This document shows, in pieces, positions 1-8,000 of a stretch of 24,498 nt of DNA; position 1 is the first letter of the stretch; the number at the start of each line of letters is the position of its first letter. The notes under the pieces were generated by a model, which saw nothing but the letters and a program-made list of their open reading frames with translations, had not been told where the DNA came from and searched no databases. A program made the translations under genes and the position numbers. The DNA comes from Bacillota bacterium. GTDB taxonomy: Bacteria; Bacillota; Clostridia; Lachnospirales; Lachnospiraceae. The stretch is taken from contig JAEYWQ010000338.1 of the NCBI GenBank assembly GCA_023428885.1, positions 1 through 24,498 on the forward strand, written 5' to 3'.

Positions 1-362
1 CCAGCAATGTCCTCTACTAACTTTGCGGCTACATATTCCGACATATCTCCATCCAAATCACCTGGAAAACTACGATTCATATCCAAATCAAAGGTTGGGA
101 TTCTACGGGTGATTGACTCCATTCCAAGAGGATTCACACAAGGATATACGTCTACGATTCCTTTTAAATTACTTATATTTTCATTTATCTTTTTTATCAG
201 CTGATAGCATATATATTGCCCTTCCAGCTCATCTCCATGTATTCCGGTTACGATACAGATTCGTTTTATTGCATCCTTTTGTCCGACAGGCTCCAATCGA
301 TTCTTCTTTATATGCATTGTTTCCAGCACTGGCAGTCCAACAGATACTACTGTCTTAATCAT
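1..362 (-). CDS. Succinylglutamate desuccinylase/aspartoacylase-family zinc hydrolase, N-terminal part (cut by window edge)
   Basis: This gene runs off the left edge; 120 complete codons are visible from the ATG at 362. The reading frame is open throughout. It shows the hallmarks of the M14-like AspA/AstE family: GIHGDELEG at residues 40-48, where H42 and E45 match the first two zinc ligands, and an arginine/DxNRxFPG block (R86-R87, then DMNRSFPG at 94-101) that binds the substrate carboxylate in this family. Members remove acyl groups from amino acids, or are uncharacterised deacylases. The C-terminal part with the third zinc ligand lies outside the window, so substrate cannot be judged. An AGAGAGG ribosome binding site precedes the start by about 7 bases, and a good promoter lies at 400-428, so this gene starts its own transcript. 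Family assignment is firm; function is not. Confidence 0.85.
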   Translation of the reverse strand, partial: MIKTVVSVGLPVLETMHIKKNRLEPVGQKDAIKRICIVTGIHGDELEGQYICYQLIKKINENISNLKGIVDVYPCVNPLGMESITRRIPTFDLDMNRSFPGDLDGDMSEYVAAKLVEDIA

Positions 363-399
363 CCAAACACCTCTCTAACTCTTACTCACATTTCAATTT

Positions 400-428
400 A
401 TTGTACTACAACCATTTTTGAATTGCAA
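400..428 (-). promoter_or_regulatory. Sigma-A-type promoter of the aspartoacylase-like gene
   Basis: On the minus strand, TTGCAA (423-428) and TACAAT (400-405) are separated by exactly 17 bases, about 38 bases upstream of the start codon at 362. Both hexamers match the sigma-A consensus at five or more of six positions. Seen directly; activity is inferred. Confidence 0.7.
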
Positions 429-441
429 GGAAACGAGGACA

Positions 442-477
442 ACAAGATGAGTCAGTAAGCTAGCTCACTTGTCATGA
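442..477 (+). repeat. 36-base dispersed hairpin element, copy 1
   Basis: This stretch matches 8585-8620 at 31 of 36 positions. Both copies can fold with outer arms GATRAGT/ACTTRTC and an inner AGY-aa-GCT stem. The differences in the stems keep pairing through G-T wobbles. Copy 1 lies between the terminator of the alpha-glucuronidase gene and the promoter of the aspartoacylase-like gene. It looks like a small interspersed palindromic repeat of unknown role. Confidence 0.6.
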
Positions 478-512
478 AAAAAGCACACAAAGTGCCCAAA
501 ACACCTTGTGTG
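477..512 (-). terminator. Rho-independent terminator of the alpha-glucuronidase gene
   Basis: Arms CACACAAAGTG (484-494) and CACCTTGTGTG (502-512) pair apart from one central mismatch around a 7-base loop. On the minus strand the stem is followed after one base by a run of six T (positions 482-477). It begins 14 bases beyond the stop codon of the GH67 gene. Confidence 0.8.
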
Positions 513-525
513 TATCAATGAGTTC

Positions 526-2544
526 TTAATAAATTTCCCGTTTATGAATATCAGGAATTCCTGTCTTACGATAAAAGTAAGAGCAAATGACATCTCTCCA
601 TTCTTTTGCATGCTCTACTTGATGCAGCAAACGTTGCAGTACCCGTTGATAGACTCCTTCTTCCAGCTCATCCTGTAAAGACTCCCATGCTTTTTGCATC
701 TCTTCCACCTCTGTTACACCTTCAAAGTGGGAATCATAAATATGCTGTATCAGAGATTTCTTTGTGTTTAAAACATAATCGTAGGAGATCCGATGGAAAA
801 AGAGAAGCAATTCTTCTGGACAAGTCTGAGTAGACTCATAGAGGGAAGCATTGGGTTCAAAATATTGCTCAACATAAGCTGTTCCCTTGCTCGTTCGATC
901 CACACCGATGGCTTGATGGTCAGCTCGATGATAGGTTCCCCAAGGGGAATATTCATACCCCTCTACGTTTGGACCATAGTGATGAGACGGATTAACCATC
1001 CACCCAATTCCAAGTGGTGACGTATACTTTTCATAGGTAAGCCAAGACATCATTAAGATTTTTCGGATGGATTCCATCACCTTTTCCTTCCTGCCAAAGG
1101 TCATAGCAATCCATTCTAGAGCAATTTCTTCTGCAGATAAAGAAGTTGAAAAACTCAGTCTTCCACACCCATATAAATTAGCCGCTGCCAAATCATGCCC
1201 TGTCCAATTTACGTCATCACCCGTATTCGCAACCGCTGCTATTCCACAATTTGCATTTCCAAAGGTCTTCCCTGCAATGATATCTTTGATTTGATGATTT
1301 TGATTCGTGCAATAGGTTTGAAATTCCAAGATTTCCTTTATCATAGGAATCAAAAAACAAACATGCCTCTGCTGTCCTGTATACTCTTGTGCAAGCTGAA
1401 CTTCAAGCATCTGATTGGTATGAGGCATGGCACCAAGCAAAGGAGAAACGGGTTCTCTAACCTGGAAATCCATCGGTCCGTTCTTGATTTGTAAAATCAC
1501 GTTGTCTAAAAACTGTCCATCAAGAGGCTTAAAATGATCATAGCTGGCTCTTGCTCGGTCAGTCTTAATGTCTCTCCAATCCTGCTGACAGTTATAGACA
1601 AAGCATCTCCATATAATAATTCCACCATACGGCTGACAAGCTTTAGCTAACATATTGGCTCCATCTGCATGAGTTCGTCCATAAGTAAATGGCCCAGGCC
1701 GACCTTCCGAATCTGCTTTGATTAAAAATCCACCAAAGCCAGGAATGGATTCAAAGAATTTACCTACCTGCTTATTCCACCAGCTCTGAACGGATTCCTC
1801 TAAAGGATCCGCAGTATCTAGCTCCTTCAATTCCATTGGAGCAGCAAAGTTAGCACTTAAATATAACTTTATTCCATACGAATTAAAAATCTCACCCATT
1901 TGACGTAATTCATGGATAAACTCAGACGTAATCAGTAGTGTTGCTTCTTCCCGAACATTTACATTATTAATTACTAGCCCGTTCAAGCCAACTGATGCAA
2001 GCATTCGAGCATAGGCAATTGTTCTTTCATCTACTAGAACCTTCTTATCACGAAAGAAAAAGGAAGACCCAGCATAGCCCCTTTCTATCGTACCATCCAT
2101 ATTGTCCCAGTGATTCATCATTCGAAGAGGAGTTGATGGAGTACATACTTCTTCTAAAGCTTTCCCTGTGATTCTGCAATTCAGCTTACGAAACAGGCTA
2201 AAAACGCCATATAAGATTCCCACTGCTGAAGTTGCTTTAATAATAAATGCTTTCTCTTTATAATACATAGAATAGCCTTCATTACCAAATGACTGATCAG
2301 CACCAATAAAAAGAATAATTCCCTCGCTCCTAAGTAGCTCGCTTGCATCCTTTCGTTGAAACTGAGCTTGGATTCCGAACAATTCATATATCGCTATCTT
2401 AGCTTCTTCTATGGACCGTCTAATAACTACATTCTCATCCGTATAATTTATAGTATGTACGTACTCTATAAAGTCTGCGTCCTGCAGCCTTTGATAATTA
2501 AGCCATGCCTTCTCATAATTCATGCCAATAGCCATGCCTTTCAT
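526..2544 (-). CDS. Alpha-glucuronidase, glycoside hydrolase family 67
   Basis: GH67 enzymes release (4-O-methyl)-D-glucuronic acid from the non-reducing end of glucuronoxylan oligosaccharides by inversion. The 672-residue length matches bacterial GH67. Signatures: LRMMNHWDNMDGTIERGYAG at 140-159; KADSEGRPGPF around 276-286, with E280 as the probable general acid; YGRTHADGAN at 288-297; and LDGQFLDNV to FQVREPVSPL (341-369), carrying D342, D347 and E364, the block that holds the family's Asp/Glu base pair (exact assignment not made). No signal peptide or membrane segment, so it is cytoplasmic, as for Geobacillus AguA. It is divergent from the acetylesterase gene and ends in its own terminator. 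The start is unusual: the only good Shine-Dalgarno lies about 32 bases upstream with a hairpin between; M4 and M8 are alternative starts without better sites. A -10-like TATACT lies at 2614-2619 without a clear -35. Confidence 0.95.
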   Translation of the reverse strand: MKGMAIGMNYEKAWLNYQRLQDADFIEYVHTINYTDENVVIRRSIEEAKIAIYELFGIQAQFQRKDASELLRSEGIILFIGADQSFGNEGYSMYYKEKAFIIKATSAVGILYGVFSLFRKLNCRITGKALEEVCTPSTPLRMMNHWDNMDGTIERGYAGSSFFFRDKKVLVDERTIAYARMLASVGLNGLVINNVNVREEATLLITSEFIHELRQMGEIFNSYGIKLYLSANFAAPMELKELDTADPLEESVQSWWNKQVGKFFESIPGFGGFLIKADSEGRPGPFTYGRTHADGANMLAKACQPYGGIIIWRCFVYNCQQDWRDIKTDRARASYDHFKPLDGQFLDNVILQIKNGPMDFQVREPVSPLLGAMPHTNQMLEVQLAQEYTGQQRHVCFLIPMIKEILEFQTYCTNQNHQIKDIIAGKTFGNANCGIAAVANTGDDVNWTGHDLAAANLYGCGRLSFSTSLSAEEIALEWIAMTFGRKEKVMESIRKILMMSWLTYEKYTSPLGIGWMVNPSHHYGPNVEGYEYSPWGTYHRADHQAIGVDRTSKGTAYVEQYFEPNASLYESTQTCPEELLLFFHRISYDYVLNTKKSLIQHIYDSHFEGVTEVEEMQKAWESLQDELEEGVYQRVLQRLLHQVEHAKEWRDVICSYFYRKTGIPDIHKREIY

Positions 2545-2548
2545 TAAC

Positions 2549-2590
2549 AGTGTGAAAATTGATTTATTTCACACTATCTCCTCCTCCCAC
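2549..2590 (-). promoter_or_regulatory. Shine-Dalgarno, hairpin and start arrangement in the GH67 leader
   Basis: On the minus strand a very strong GGGAGGAGGAGA (about 2577-2588) is followed by a perfect 9-bp inverted repeat, AGTGTGAAA/TTTCACACT (2549-2557 and 2567-2575, 9-base loop), then four bases, then the ATG at 2544. An in-frame TGA within the hairpin excludes an ATG/GTG/TTG start closer to the Shine-Dalgarno. If the hairpin folds in mRNA, the effective spacing becomes about 5-8 bases. It could instead be a DNA operator inside the leader. Confidence 0.6.
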
Positions 2591-2716
2591 TTTAATGTTT
2601 TTACCTTAGCTTTAGTATAGATATATTTAGGCTGGTAAACTTCTCATATTTTGCGATGTTTTTCTCATTTATTGCTATTTTCATTTTGATATATAGGCAG
2701 CTTATTTTATTTCTGC

Positions 2717-2748
2717 TATAGTTAATTTACTAAGATTTCCCATATAAT
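2717..2748 (+). promoter_or_regulatory. Possible promoter region of the acetylesterase gene
   Basis: The 324-base divergent gap (2545-2868) is AT-rich. It holds a perfect -10 hexamer TATAAT at 2743-2748, about 120 bases before the esterase start, without a convincing -35. A TATAGTT motif lies just upstream at 2717-2723; the same 7-mer is clustered before the GH2 gene. Role inferred only. Confidence 0.35.
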
Positions 2749-2868
2749 TAAAAGAATGTGAACTGCACTTTCCTTTGCCTAAAATCACCGGACAAAACAA
2801 GGTCTTTTGTTCCTTCCTGGATGTAATTATGATTTGCATTGGATACAGCTTCACCGAGAGGTCAATTT

Positions 2869-4752
2869 ATGAAACTATCAGCAATTTTTAGCTCCGGCAT
2901 GGTCTTACAAAGAAATCAGGCAATCCGCATTAGAGGCCAATCCAATCAAAGCGAGATTAGTTTAACTTTCCTAGGAAATACCTATAAAAGTAAGGCTAAC
3001 AAGAAGGGAGAATTTACCTTTCAGTTACCCCCTCATCAAGAAGGGGGTCCTTACACCATGACCTTAAATGATGGCACAGACTATATCTTAGATGATGTTT
3101 ACATTGGTGATGTCTGGCTACTAGGCGGTCAATCTAATATGCAGCTTCCCCTTAGAAGAATTCTTGACGAAGAGCCGATAGAATCCTTTCAGATAACACA
3201 GCCGCAAATCCGCCAGTTTACCCTAGATCAACAGTATGATTTTCACCAGCCACAATCCACCTTAATCGCTGGTTCCTGGATCAGTGTAAACCCAAATCAA
3301 ATTCTTAATTTTAGTGCAGCTGGTTATTACTTTGCCAAAGAGCTTTATGAAGACTTACATATCCCAATTGGTCTCATACTGACAGCAATTGGCGGTAGCC
3401 CTGTGGAGGCTTGGATCAGTGAAGAAACCCTGCATACGTTCAAACGCTATGACGAAGAGATTTGTCGATTAAAGTCAGATTCATATATCACGAAGATCAT
3501 GGAAGAAGAGAGTTCCTTGATGAGTTCTTGGTATAACAAGCTCTTTCATGCAGATCTTGGTTTACAAAACCTATGGTATCATGAAACTTTTAATGATAGG
3601 TCCTGGGAGACCATACAAGTACCAGGCTTATGGCATGGAACAGAGCTAGAAACACTTCGCGGCAGCATCTGGTTACGAAGCACATTTTATTTAAGTAGCT
3701 TGCCTAGTGTAGAAAAGAGTATGCTCAAACTAGGAACTATCATCGATGCCGATGATGTCTACATAAATGGTACACTTGTGGGACATACCGATTACCAGTA
3801 TCCCCCACGTCGTTATCAAGTTCCATGTAATTTACTACATGTTGGTATCAATAGCATTGCTGTTCGGATTATTAGCACTGCTAATGTTGGAGGTTTCGTC
3901 CCTGAGATGCCTTATTACCTAGAGATTGATGAAGAGAAAATTGATTTGTGTGGAAGCTGGCGTTATAAAATCGGTGCGATGTTACCTCCGCTTCCAAGTC
4001 AGACCTTTTTTCAATATAAACCAACTGGATTGTATAATGGAATGCTGGCTCCACTAAAGGAGATAAAGCTGACTGGCTTTGCCTTCTATCAAGGTGAATC
4101 CAACACCTCTGCTCCTTATGAGTATCAGGCCTTATTTGAGGCAATGGTTAAGGATTGGCGTAGATTGTTTGACCAAGGAGATCTTCCTTTTCTTTATGTC
4201 CAGCTTCCAAACTTTGGTGAACATAGACACCAAAACAATCAAACTAACTGGGCAGTATTACGAGAACAGCAAAGAAGAGCTAAGCGTCTACCTAACGTAG
4301 CCATGATTACTGCCATTGACATTGGTGCTTTTAATGATTTACATCCACAAAAGAAAAAAGAACTAGGGATTCGTCTATCCTTGGCTGCAAGAAAATTCGC
4401 TTACCATGAAGATATCATCAGCTGTGGTCCTACGATCACTAACGCTAGCTTAATAACTCTTGCAGATGGTTATTGCCTGGAACTTGGCTTTGACAACCTT
4501 GGCCAAGGAATTCAACCAACAGATCATCCCCTAAAGCACTTCAGTGTTACCTTTCAGGATGGCACCGTAATGGAGCTTCCAGCTTATCATAAAGGGAAGC
4601 TGCTTCGAATTCCTTTACCAGACGATCAAATACCAGTAAAAGTAGCCTATGCTTTTTCAAACAATCCAGAAAATATTAACTTCTACAATAGCCTAGGTCT
4701 GCCTGCAGAAGCTTTTGAAATTGACATAACAGCCGTTAAAAATCCAGAGTAA
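2869..4752 (+). CDS. Sialate O-acetylesterase-like SGNH carbohydrate esterase
   Basis: A 627-residue esterase of the sialate 9-O-acetylesterase/SGNH type. Catalytic blocks: GDVWLLGGQSNM at 80-91 with nucleophile S89; FYQGESN at 406-412; and FNDLHP at 488-493 with the likely Asp/His pair D490/H492. Residues about 235-335 form an inserted beta-sandwich resembling the sugar-binding domain of GH2 proteins, a layout found in SiaE-type and xylan/xyloglucan acetylesterases. No signal peptide. Start choice: the open frame extends upstream to a TTG at 2839, but GAGAGG seven bases before the ATG at 2869, and the family's usual opening (KLSAIFSSGMVLQRN), favour 2869. The GH67 gene next door makes deacetylation of acetylated glucuronoxylan oligosaccharides more likely than sialic acid metabolism, since no sialate genes are visible. 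That substrate is inference. Confidence 0.88.
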   Translation: MKLSAIFSSGMVLQRNQAIRIRGQSNQSEISLTFLGNTYKSKANKKGEFTFQLPPHQEGGPYTMTLNDGTDYILDDVYIGDVWLLGGQSNMQLPLRRILDEEPIESFQITQPQIRQFTLDQQYDFHQPQSTLIAGSWISVNPNQILNFSAAGYYFAKELYEDLHIPIGLILTAIGGSPVEAWISEETLHTFKRYDEEICRLKSDSYITKIMEEESSLMSSWYNKLFHADLGLQNLWYHETFNDRSWETIQVPGLWHGTELETLRGSIWLRSTFYLSSLPSVEKSMLKLGTIIDADDVYINGTLVGHTDYQYPPRRYQVPCNLLHVGINSIAVRIISTANVGGFVPEMPYYLEIDEEKIDLCGSWRYKIGAMLPPLPSQTFFQYKPTGLYNGMLAPLKEIKLTGFAFYQGESNTSAPYEYQALFEAMVKDWRRLFDQGDLPFLYVQLPNFGEHRHQNNQTNWAVLREQQRRAKRLPNVAMITAIDIGAFNDLHPQKKKELGIRLSLAARKFAYHEDIISCGPTITNASLITLADGYCLELGFDNLGQGIQPTDHPLKHFSVTFQDGTVMELPAYHKGKLLRIPLPDDQIPVKVAYAFSNNPENINFYNSLGLPAEAFEIDITAVKNPE

Positions 4753-4758
4753 GCAATT

Positions 4759-4821
4759 GAGACAAGGGGACAGGGTTGATATCACACCCATGGTGTGCCT
4801 TCAATCCTGTCCCCTTGTCTC
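4759..4821. repeat. Large nested palindrome after the esterase gene
   Basis: Arms 4759-4779 and 4801-4821 are 21 bp long with a single G-T wobble (GAGACAAGGGGACAGG core). A second perfect stem, CACACC/GGTGTG (4783-4788/4792-4797), sits inside the loop. No long T run follows, so it is atypical as an intrinsic terminator, though it may still terminate or protect the esterase transcript. The GGGAC(A/C)GG core recurs in the palindrome at 9225-9275. Confidence 0.75.
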
Positions 4822-4900
4822 TTGTCATCTTCTCCCTTCTCTTCTTCCCATATCTCTTTACTTGTCATTTAGTATACAATAGTAATCTCATCTTTTGAAA

Positions 4901-5026
4901 GTAACTATATGGACTTGATCTTGTCAATTCTCATGTATAGTTACTTAATACATCTAAGAGTATAGTTTTTTACATTGCAATTCATCATAATCAATATAGA
5001 ATATAGTTTAAGAATAAAACTATATT
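4901..5026 (+). promoter_or_regulatory. Cluster of TATAGTT/AACTATA motifs upstream of the GH2 gene
   Basis: Five exact copies of one 7-mer in alternating orientation: AACTATA at 4903-4909 and 5018-5024; TATAGTT at 4936-4942, 4961-4967 and 5002-5008. Two copies form a 9-bp inverted repeat (4901-4909/4936-4944) and two form a perfect 10-bp one, AATATAGTTT/AAACTATATT (5000-5009/5017-5026). This is what an operator array for a dimeric regulator looks like. Some copies also resemble -10 hexamers. It lies 57-180 bases before the GH2 start, in a 330-base gap without genes. Confidence 0.5.
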
Positions 5027-5082
5027 GCTATAAACCTTACACTTCATAGCAATAAATAAACCCTGAAAGGATCTATAACCCT

Positions 5083-8000
5083 ATGAGTATTAAAAGGCTA
5101 TTCAATGATGGTTGGTATTTTACCAAGCAAGAACTTGGTCAAACCCTAGAATCAATTCATCAAAATGATATCTCCTGGCAGTCTGTTGATTTACCACATG
5201 ACTGGTTAATTTATAATGTCAATGATTTATATGAAACAAGCGAAGGCTGGTACAAGCGAATCTTATCACCTTCTGAGTTTAATTCTTCCTTGAATTCTTC
5301 CCTACGCTTTGAAGGTGTTTATATGGATTCTACGCTATTTGTGAATCAAAAAATAGTAGGTGAATGGAAATATGGTTACTCTACCTTCGAATTTGACATC
5401 ACAAAGTATTTGACTGAAGAAGAAAATGAGATTCTTGTCCGTGTAGTTCATCAGTCTCCTAACTCTAGATGGTACTCTGGTGCTGGTATTTATCGAAATG
5501 TATGGTTAAAGAGCTATCCCCCGACTCATCTTACCAGCGATGGAATCTACATCTCACCAATGAAAACAGATCAAAACTGGGAAGTGCGTATTGCAACCGA
5601 TGTTAGTTCTCATATCCCTACCGAAGGCTCTTGTTATGCTCTTCGTCAAACCATCTGTTACACCGATAAGCAAACGAACAAAGATTCCATTGTTGCAAAA
5701 CTTGAGACTCCGATTGTATTAGATAGTGAATTATTTACCACCGAACAAATCATTCCAGTAAGTTCTCCAAACCTATGGGATATTGCTTCACCTAACCTTT
5801 ATTCCTTACAGACAGAACTTCTATGTGACGGCCAAGTCCTAGATAGTGAAGTCAACCGCTTCGGCTTCCGTACTGCTGTCTTTACTCCGGATGAGGGCTT
5901 TTTCCTAAATGGTCGACATGTTAAAATCTATGGTTCCTGTGAACATCATGATCTTGGCTGTCTTGGAGCTGCCATGAACCGTTATGCTCTAGAACGTGAA
6001 CTAAAACTCTTGATGAAGATGGGAATTAATGCTGTCCGTACTTCTCATAACATGCCATCTGTAGAATTAATGGAATTAGCTGATGAATTAGGATTACTGA
6101 TAGCCTCCGAAGCCTTTGATATGTGGGAGCGAAGTAAAACAACCTATGATTATGCCCGCTTCTTCCCAACCTGGGTAGATGCCGATGTAGCTAGCTGGGT
6201 ACGTCGTGACCGAAATCATCCAAGCTTGATCTTATGGAGCATTGGAAATGAAATCTATGATACCCATGTGGACGATCATGGACAGGAAATTACCAGACGC
6301 CTGCTTTCCTTGGTTCATAAGCATGACTATCATCACAATGCACCAGTTACCATTGGTTCCAACTATATGGCTTGGGAAGGTGCTCAAAAATGTGCAGATA
6401 TTGTTAAGGTAGCAGGATACAACTATGGCGAATACTGCTATGAAGAACATCATAAAACCCATCCAGACTGGATGATGTATGGTAGTGAAACCTCTTCAAC
6501 GGTACAAAGCCGTGGTATCTACCATTTCCCATATGAACAGCAAATCTTATGTGACGATGATGAGCAATGCTCCTCCCTTGGTAACAGTACCACCAGCTGG
6601 GGTGCGAAGAATACTGAATATTGTATTATTGCTGACCGTGATGCGACCTACTCTGCAGGTCAATTTATCTGGACCGGCTTTGACTATATAGGTGAACCAA
6701 CCCCATATTTTACAAAGAATTCCTACTTTGGTCAGATCGACACCGCTGGTTTTTGCAAAGATACCTTCTATCTCTATCAAGCGGAGTGGACGAATTATAA
6801 AGAAGCACCAATGGTACATGTATTTCCTTACTGGGATTTTAACGAAGGTCAAGAAATTGATATTCGTGTTTGCTCTAACGCTCCGAAGGTGGAATTATTC
6901 TTCAATGACGAATCCTGTGGTACCTATGAGATTGACCATGCCCACGGAAAACAGTTGACTGGTAATTGGAAGCTTCCTTACAAGAAAGGTAGCATCAAGG
7001 CTGTGGCTTATGATGAGAATGGAAGCATCATCGCTACTGATGTCCAATCTTCCTTTGGAGATGCTGCTAGTATTATGTTAACACCTGACAAATATGAATT
7101 AAAGGCAAATGGAGAAGACTTAATCTTTATTGAGATCTCTATGGAAGATATGAATGGTATCCCGGTTGCTAATGCCAATAATCGTGTGGATGTCAGAGTA
7201 AACGGAGCTGGCCGTCTGATTGGTCTTGATAATGGTGACAGTACTGACTTTGATGAATACAAAGGCACCAGCCGTCGCTTATTCTCTGGTAAACTATTAG
7301 CCGTGATTGCTTCCAAGCTGACTGCAGGAGAAGTGAAGGTTACCGTAAGCTCACCAGGTCTACCTACAAAAGAATTACAATTACAAGCAATTGACTGTGA
7401 AAAAAGACCAGGTGTTAGTGCAAACACAGAAAATCAACCAAGCAAGGCTAAGGATGAGATTCCTGTTCGTAAACTAGAGATTATCAGCCCTCTGGGAACT
7501 CACCTGAATGATAAACTTACCGAATTAGAAGCTTATGTAAAGTTCTATCCAGAGAATGCAAGCTATCAAGAGGTAGAATGGAGCATCACCAATGCTCAGG
7601 GTATCACAAGCAACTTAGCAAGCTTAGAAGTCAATGGACCTAAGGTAACCATCAAAGCATTAGGTGATGGTAGTGCAGTTCTTCGTTGTACGACCAAGAA
7701 TGGCGCAGACAAAGTTCGCTTAATCTCTCAGCTTACCTTTGAAATCACTGGTTTAGGGGAAGCAAGCATGAATCCTTATGAGTTCGTATATGGTGGTTTA
7801 TATAATGCATCCAACTATGAATTAACCAACGGAATTGAGCGTGGCGTTGCAGCGACTCAGGATAAAGAAACTCATATTGGTTTTAGAAATGTAGATTTTG
7901 GCTCCTATGGTTCCGATGAGATTACGATACCAGTCTACTCCCTGGAGAACGAACCTAAGAATATCAAGATATATCAGGGAATGCCAGGTGAGGAAGGCAG

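Noticed and set aside
7..458. Plus-strand ORFs at the left edge
   Set aside because: They overlap the minus-strand aspartoacylase-like frame, which carries clear family motifs, ribosome site and promoter; the plus-strand translations show no recognisable pattern.
2839..2868. Upstream TTG start for the acetylesterase
   Set aside because: No ribosome site before it, whereas GAGAGG stands seven bases before the ATG at 2869 and the protein then begins as usual for the family.
4753..5082. CcpA (cre) site or riboswitch upstream of GH2
   Set aside because: No cre-like TGNAANCGNTNNCA sequence and no riboswitch core could be recognised; the structure there is explained by the palindrome and the TATAGTT motifs.
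6232..7427. Minus-strand ORFs within the GH2 gene
   Set aside because: They are shadows of the GH2 frame, without ribosome sites or family motifs.
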